NCBI GenBank assembly: GCA_016937175.1
Contig: JAFGWL010000067.1
Span: forward strand, 1-30,696
DNA: 30,696 nucleotides
Direction: 5' to 3'
From: Candidatus Mcinerneyibacteriota bacterium
GTDB taxonomy: Bacteria > Macinerneyibacteriota > Macinerneyibacteria > Macinerneyibacteriales > DSCS01
The first letter of the stretch is position 1, and each line of letters begins with the position of its first letter. Made by a program: the position numbers and the translations under genes. This document shows positions 26,590 through 30,696 of this stretch, in pieces. The notes beneath the pieces were generated by a model that had not been told where the DNA came from, ran no database searches, and saw nothing but the letters and a program-made list of their open reading frames with translations.

Positions 26590-27397
26590 AGGAAACCTCC
26601 TTTTTTGGATTATAGACATCCAGTACATAATGACTGTGAAAAACAAAACCGTTTTCACTCCTCAATGCCGATACCTTGTCGGCGAAATAGTCGATATGAT
26701 CCTGGATTGCCACCCCCTGTGACGACAGGTATTGAAAAAGAAAGAGAAGGAACCCGCTCAATCCCGGGAACTTGACCTCGTTCATCCACGGTTCACGGCG
26801 GACATGTTCAAAATAAGTTTCCGGTGAGTACTTTTTTTTAGCTTTCGGTTTCCGCCCCCGTGTCTCCCGGGGTTGTCGAAAGGGGGTCAAAAGCTCTTTG
26901 ACCTCAAGCAGGTTCTTCTCTCCTTCCGCAAAATGGAGTACTTGTCCCCCGGCCTTGATCCGTCTGGAGAGGGTTTTAGCAACAGCTTCGTTCTCCCGGA
27001 AATCCTCATCAAAGGCGATCACCAGGGAAAAAGGGCCGTATTGAGCCGGAATATTCTCCCCGGTACTGAAAAGGGTGATCTTCTGGGCCGGGACAGAGAG
27101 GCGATATTCCCTTGTGAAAAGTTCCAGCTCCTTGTAGGCGGAATGAAGGTAGGTATAGTGGTGCACCGGGTAGCGGAAAATAATATCGCCGGCGAAGTGA
27201 TAGGGGATCTTGTAAAGAAGAATACGGTCTCCGACTCTTTTTTGCGTCAGGAGATGTCTGATCCTGCTCTGATAGAAGACTTTGAAGAAATCTTCGACAG
27301 AAAGAGGCACAGGGCGGCTCTCTCCGGCCCTGACATTCAGTCCGTAGTCGTTGATGATCTCAAAGATTTCGTTTCTGACTTCCTGTCTATCTCTCAT
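26564..27397 (-). CDS. Unrecognised protein with AT-hook-like basic segment
   Basis: A 277-residue protein of no family I can name. The N-terminal half is alpha/beta (VPLSVEDFFKVFYQSRIRHLL, KIPYHFAGDIIFRYPVHHYTY). A central strand-helix part (FSLVIAFDEDFRENEAVAKTL) follows. A strongly basic linker at 174-190 contains RGRKPKAKKK, which resembles an AT-hook core. The C-terminal helical region is rich in aromatic residues. No signal peptide or membrane span is seen. It overlaps the cyclophilin gene by 11 bases and the GAF gene by 26 bases, so it is firmly embedded in the operon. The basic segment suggests nucleic-acid or ribosome contact, which is inference. Confidence 0.75.
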   Translation of the reverse strand: MRDRQEVRNEIFEIINDYGLNVRAGESRPVPLSVEDFFKVFYQSRIRHLLTQKRVGDRILLYKIPYHFAGDIIFRYPVHHYTYLHSAYKELELFTREYRLSVPAQKITLFSTGENIPAQYGPFSLVIAFDEDFRENEAVAKTLSRRIKAGGQVLHFAEGEKNLLEVKELLTPFRQPRETRGRKPKAKKKYSPETYFEHVRREPWMNEVKFPGLSGFLLFLFQYLSSQGVAIQDHIDYFADKVSALRSENGFVFHSHYVLDVYNPKKEVSYAADQADL

Positions 27398-27983
27398 TTT
27401 CCTCTTTTTCTATGAGAAGCGCTTTTTCCAGAACCACAGGAGTCGAGGGCCAATGTGTGAAAGGCCCCAGGGCCGTTACAGGCATCTGTGCTATCTTTTC
27501 GATTGTATCCCATCCGGAGACCACCTTTCCGAAGACGGTATAGGACCGGCCCAGGCTCCCTTCGCCCTGATAGTTGAGATGTGTATTAGACTGGAGATTG
27601 ATAAAAAATTGAGAGGTCGCCGAATCGGCATCCTCTCCCACCCGGGCCATGGCCAGAGTCCCCTTCACATTGTAGAGGCCGTTGTCGGCTTCGCTCACGA
27701 CTGTTCCCAGGGTCTCTATGGCTGTGACTGTCCCCTCTTCGATTGTATAGCCTCCGCCCTGGATGACAAACCCCTTCACTACACGGTGAAAGACAGTCCC
27801 GTCAAAGCGGCCTTCCCGGACGTAACGCAGGAAGTTGGCACAGGTCTGCGGGGCATCGTCGCTATAGAGTTTGATGACGATATCTCCCTCACTGGTCTCA
27901 AGGCGGACCCGGGGCTGAGCCAGGAGGCCGGGAGCTGCAAAGACAAGGCTCAGCAGTATCATGATAAGGACTTTACTTCTCAC
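27387..27983 (-). CDS. Secreted cyclophilin-type peptidyl-prolyl isomerase
   Basis: A 198-residue protein with an N-terminal signal peptide (about residues 1-22, ending LLAQ), followed by a complete cyclophilin domain. Catalytic FHRVVKGFVIQGG lies at 65-77 (Arg67), with SQFFINL around residue 125 and VFGKVVSGWDTIEKI near the C-terminus. It accelerates proline isomerisation during folding in the periplasm, like E. coli PpiA. Start GTG 27983 is preceded by AGGAGG and overlaps the ATPase gene by 11 bases. Confidence 0.93.
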   Translation of the reverse strand: MRSKVLIMILLSLVFAAPGLLAQPRVRLETSEGDIVIKLYSDDAPQTCANFLRYVREGRFDGTVFHRVVKGFVIQGGGYTIEEGTVTAIETLGTVVSEADNGLYNVKGTLAMARVGEDADSATSQFFINLQSNTHLNYQGEGSLGRSYTVFGKVVSGWDTIEKIAQMPVTALGPFTHWPSTPVVLEKALLIEKEENER

Positions 27984-29160
27984 GCTTTCCTCCTTCTGTT
28001 ATGGATCCCCCGTGAATATAGGGGAGCCTGTAGACTTTCTGCTTATCGATATAATCAGGCACCAGCAGCCGTTTAGACGCCAGGTCGGCCATGCGCATGG
28101 AGAGGCTTACCGTGTCAAGGGCCGTCGCCTCTTTCAGGCGGTTGTCCCCTGCGATGACATAGGGGTCTTCCGAAGCCCGCCTCAGGATAGCCAGGGATTT
28201 TTCATCCAGGGCAAGGGCGTCCGACATGAGGGACAGGATCTCTCCGGCGGAGATCCGTCCACTTTCCTGGTCGAGGGCGGCCCTGAGAGAGCGGGTCAGA
28301 AGAAACATCAGGGTCCTGGGATTCCCTTTGGCCAGTCCGAATAGAAGACGCAGGGCATCTTCAGCGAACATCTCCTCCGGGCGCCCGTCGAGCCTGCTGT
28401 AGAGAAGCTCTCTGAACTCCTCTTCCGTAAAGGCCGGAAGGGGGATAATATCATTGACCATGGCCAGCAGGCTCTTTTTCGTCTCGGCATTGAGAAGTCC
28501 CTGCATGTCTTCATAAAACTCCCGGGAAAGGGAGAAGGCCCATACGCCTTTCCCGGCATTCAATACTTCGTAATTTTCCAGAAAAAAGGCCAACAGCCGC
28601 TCCGGGACGGTTCCTTTGGGAACATCGTCTCCCAGAGCTTTATCCAGGTCGTCCACCAGGAAGACGACCTTTTTCCCCAGGGCTTCGATGAGCTTTACAG
28701 AGGCCTTCCGCATCTCTTCCAGAGAAAAAAGGCGGTGGCGCCAGAGTTCCTGGCGTTTCAGCAGTGTCCCCAGAAGAGAAAGCATCTGTTCCTCTTCAAG
28801 GGAAGAGAGGGTCTCTCCTTTGAAGAGAAACCGGATCAAAGTCTCGACTTCCTGGGTATAGGCCAGTTTTTCCCTTATCTCCTCTTCGCCCCCCGGAATG
28901 AGCTCGGTGAGGCCGTAGAGGATCTTTTTGTAAAAATAGGCGGTATCCACTACCGGCATGGAGATGCGCACGACGGGATACTTCGCTTTCATCTCATGGG
29001 AAATGGCATTGAGAAATGTCGTCTTCCCGACCCCGGGATTCCCCGAGACAGCACAGTTCAAGCCGTTTTCAATAAGAGTGAGAATATGCCCCTTCTCTTT
29101 ACGACGGCCCACAAAAAGAGCCATCTCATGTTCCTGAAGGGGCGTTGTCCTGGTATTCAC
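27973..29160 (-). CDS. Orc/STAND-like AAA ATPase
   Basis: A 395-residue ATPase. Walker A is GNPGVGKTT (residues 40-48), preceded by the typical FVGRRKEKGHI lead helix. Walker B is VVFLVDDLDKA (165-175). A lid-like region (FTEEEFRELLYSRL, then LAKGNPRTLMFLL) and a C-terminal winged-helix-like segment (about 320-395) follow. This order is that of Cdc6/Orc1-like and MSP-type STAND ATPases, which act as switches or DNA-binding adaptors. No effector domain is fused. GTG 29160 overlaps the ispG stop (GTGA) with GGAGG upstream; an internal ATG at codon 13 is the alternative start. The partner and role are unknown. Confidence 0.85.
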   Translation of the reverse strand: MNTRTTPLQEHEMALFVGRRKEKGHILTLIENGLNCAVSGNPGVGKTTFLNAISHEMKAKYPVVRISMPVVDTAYFYKKILYGLTELIPGGEEEIREKLAYTQEVETLIRFLFKGETLSSLEEEQMLSLLGTLLKRQELWRHRLFSLEEMRKASVKLIEALGKKVVFLVDDLDKALGDDVPKGTVPERLLAFFLENYEVLNAGKGVWAFSLSREFYEDMQGLLNAETKKSLLAMVNDIIPLPAFTEEEFRELLYSRLDGRPEEMFAEDALRLLFGLAKGNPRTLMFLLTRSLRAALDQESGRISAGEILSLMSDALALDEKSLAILRRASEDPYVIAGDNRLKEATALDTVSLSMRMADLASKRLLVPDYIDKQKVYRLPYIHGGSITEGGKREK

Positions 29161-30200
29161 CGTTTCCTCCTCAACTCTTCCATTATGACATCTTTAAGGC
29201 GTTTGACAAGTTCCTCTTCGGGGTATTTCCCGATGATCTTCCCGCGGGCGAAAAGAAGCCCCTCCTGTTTTCCGCCGGCGATACCGAAATCAGCGTCGGC
29301 GGCTTCTCCGGGGCCGTTGACCGCGCATCCCATGACAGCAACGGTGAGAGGTTCTGTGACCTCGGACAACTCTTCTTTCACGCTCCGGGCCATGGACTCG
29401 AGGTCTATCTCGGTCCGCCCGCAAGTAGGGCAGGAGATCAGGGTAATGCCCCGGCGACGCAGTCCCAGGGCATCCAGAAGAGCATAGGCGGCCTCAACTT
29501 CCTGAACCGGGTCCCCTGTCAGAGAGATCCGGACGGTATCGGCCAGGTTCTCATTCAAAAGCAGGCTCAGTCCAGCTGCAGAGCGGATAAGTCCCGAAGG
29601 CCCGAACCCCGCTTCTGTGATCCCCGCATGAAGGGGATAATCACGCAAAGAGGCAAAGAGGCGGTAGCTCTCCAGAGTCAGGGGAATATCATGGGACTTG
29701 AGAGAGACCTTGATCTTGTCAAACCCTGTTTCTTCCAGAATCCGGATATGAAAAAGAGCGCTCTCCACCATGGCTTCAGGGGTGATGCGCGGAAATCTTT
29801 TGCGGTCCACAGAACCGGCATTGACCCCTACCCGGATAGGGACATCCCTTTTTCCCGCCTCTTCTACGACTTTTCTGATCCCGTCGGGATCTTTCATGTT
29901 TCCCGGGTTCAGACGAAGCCCGTGGACTCCTGCCTTCAAAGCCGCTTCAGCCAACCTCCAGTCAAAATGGATATCCGCCACCAGGGGAATGGTTGTGCGT
30001 TCCAGAAGAGCTTTGAGCGCCCGGGCAGCTTCTTCATGGGGGACCGCCACCCGGGCTACTTCACAGCCGCTTTTTTCCAGGCGGGCTATCTGGGCCGCTG
30101 TGGCTTCCACATCCTCCGTCTTTGTATTGGTCATGGACTGGACCACGATCTTGTGGCCCCCGCCCACGGGGACCGGGCCCAGGTAGACGGTTTTACGCAC
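29157..30200 (-). CDS. ispG: 4-hydroxy-3-methylbut-2-enyl diphosphate synthase
   Basis: A 347-residue short bacterial form of IspG (GcpE). It opens with VQSMTNTKTEDVEAT, contains VADIHFDWRLA and GLRLNPGN, and carries the [4Fe-4S] ligands Cys257 and Cys260 (SCPTCGR) and Cys292 (GCAVNGPGEA). It reduces MEcPP to HMBPP in the non-mevalonate isoprenoid pathway. GTG 30200 shares one base with the stop of rseP, and AAGGAG lies upstream. The rseP-ispG order is common in diderm bacteria. Confidence 0.97.
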   Translation of the reverse strand: MRKTVYLGPVPVGGGHKIVVQSMTNTKTEDVEATAAQIARLEKSGCEVARVAVPHEEAARALKALLERTTIPLVADIHFDWRLAEAALKAGVHGLRLNPGNMKDPDGIRKVVEEAGKRDVPIRVGVNAGSVDRKRFPRITPEAMVESALFHIRILEETGFDKIKVSLKSHDIPLTLESYRLFASLRDYPLHAGITEAGFGPSGLIRSAAGLSLLLNENLADTVRISLTGDPVQEVEAAYALLDALGLRRRGITLISCPTCGRTEIDLESMARSVKEELSEVTEPLTVAVMGCAVNGPGEAADADFGIAGGKQEGLLFARGKIIGKYPEEELVKRLKDVIMEELRRKR

Positions 30201-30696
30201 TAAAAGACTCCTTTGATAATCCTCATAATATCGTTATACGTAGTAAGCACCAAAAGAGCGATGACCAGGTAGAGGCCGATATTCATAATGACCCCCATGG
30301 TCTTTTTGCTTAAGGGACGGCCTGTAGCCTTTTCAATACCCAGAAAGACGATCTGCCCCCCGTCGGCGATGGGAATGGGCAGCAGGTTGACGATCCCCAG
30401 GTTCACGGAAATAAAGGCGATAAACTCCAGTACAGCCACAAACCCGAACTGGGCCACCTGCGCTGTCATCTGGACGATGCCGATGGCTCCGCCCATGGAG
30501 CGTGCCGGCAGGTCTCCTGTCAGGAGGAGCTTGAGGATCACAAAGAGTTGGGCGATCATGCCGAAAAGTTTTTTGAAAGCCTGTCCCACAGCTGCGAAGA
30601 CGTTATACCGGACCAGTTTGGTCCTGATTTCAGGAGTCAGGTCTACCCCGAGGATATAACGGCGGGTCTCTTCGTCCCTTACAGCATCCACGGGAA
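30200..30696 (-). CDS. rseP: Site-2 protease RseP, C-terminal part (cut by window edge)
   Basis: About 165 residues of the C-terminal half of an RseP-type intramembrane zinc metalloprotease. The reading frame is open to the right edge, so the N-terminal HExxH helix and most of the PDZ region lie outside. The visible part has membrane helices and the conserved third zinc-ligand motif NLLPIPIADGG; Asp is kept, while Leu and His of the usual LDGGH are replaced by Ala and Gln. It is followed by GIEKATGRPLSKK and a last transmembrane helix. RseP cleaves anti-sigma factors and signal-peptide remnants. It is directly coupled to ispG. Confidence 0.9.
   Translation of the reverse strand, partial: PVDAVRDEETRRYILGVDLTPEIRTKLVRYNVFAAVGQAFKKLFGMIAQLFVILKLLLTGDLPARSMGGAIGIVQMTAQVAQFGFVAVLEFIAFISVNLGIVNLLPIPIADGGQIVFLGIEKATGRPLSKKTMGVIMNIGLYLVIALLVLTTYNDIMRIIKGVF

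Overview
The window is a bacterial chromosome segment, packed with genes and of roughly balanced GC content. No gene-free stretch exceeds about 140 bases. The organism is a Gram-negative (diderm) bacterium. It carries KDO and ADP-heptose precursor genes for lipopolysaccharide (kdsB and a split hldE), a putative outer-membrane barrel protein, the non-mevalonate isoprenoid gene ispG, and an rseP-type site-2 protease. The phylum cannot be fixed from the sequence alone. The DUF2225, DUF2089 and kinase-TPR-GGDEF proteins resemble content of spirochaetes and some uncultured anaerobic phyla, but this is only a lean. I saw no tRNA, rRNA, CRISPR array, insertion sequence or prophage gene.

Layout, left to right. 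(1) 1-1162, minus strand: a two-gene unit of a DUF2089 zinc-ribbon/HTH protein and a DUF4097-type beta-repeat protein, with its own promoter. (2) 1205-3997, minus: DUF2225 protein, HIT hydrolase, class II fructose-bisphosphate aldolase and an outer-membrane protein, read from a strong promoter at about 4004-4031 and closed by a clear intrinsic terminator at 1205-1233. (3) 4048-5481, minus: a MATE-family transporter, divergent from the next gene. (4) 5584-9999, plus: a 1471-residue protein with an atypical Ser/Thr kinase, a degenerate STAND-like region, TPR repeats, a GAF-like region and an intact GGDEF domain. It is the only plus-strand gene. (5) 10022-12238, minus: a 738-residue STAND-remnant/TPR protein convergent with the kinase. 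(6) 12318-30696, minus: 19 genes in one nearly seamless array. Ten of its 18 junctions overlap and the largest gap is 70 bases.

The long array contains recognisable sub-blocks. In transcription order these are: rseP and ispG; an Orc/STAND-like AAA ATPase; a secreted cyclophilin; an unrecognised protein with an AT-hook-like segment; a tandem-GAF protein; an FmdB-type zinc ribbon; trmJ; an unrecognised 528-residue protein; an RqcH/NFACT protein; endonuclease V; a CYTH protein; the lipopolysaccharide precursor block rfaE1-rfaE2-kdsB-pyrG (pyrG makes the CTP that KdsB uses); a DUF1844 protein; and a heterodimeric ABC exporter with one degenerate ATP site.

The most interesting signals are four. 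Three operon-leading genes share the same promoter-to-start geometry (-35, 16 bp, -10, 6 nt, start codon), which predicts leaderless mRNAs. The kinase-GGDEF giant protein sits convergent with a TPR partner carrying a similar degenerate ATPase remnant. An RNA/translation quality-control-like block (trmJ, unknown, rqcH, nfi, CYTH) holds one unrecognised protein. A second unrecognised protein with an AT-hook-like basic segment lies between a cyclophilin and a GAF sensor.
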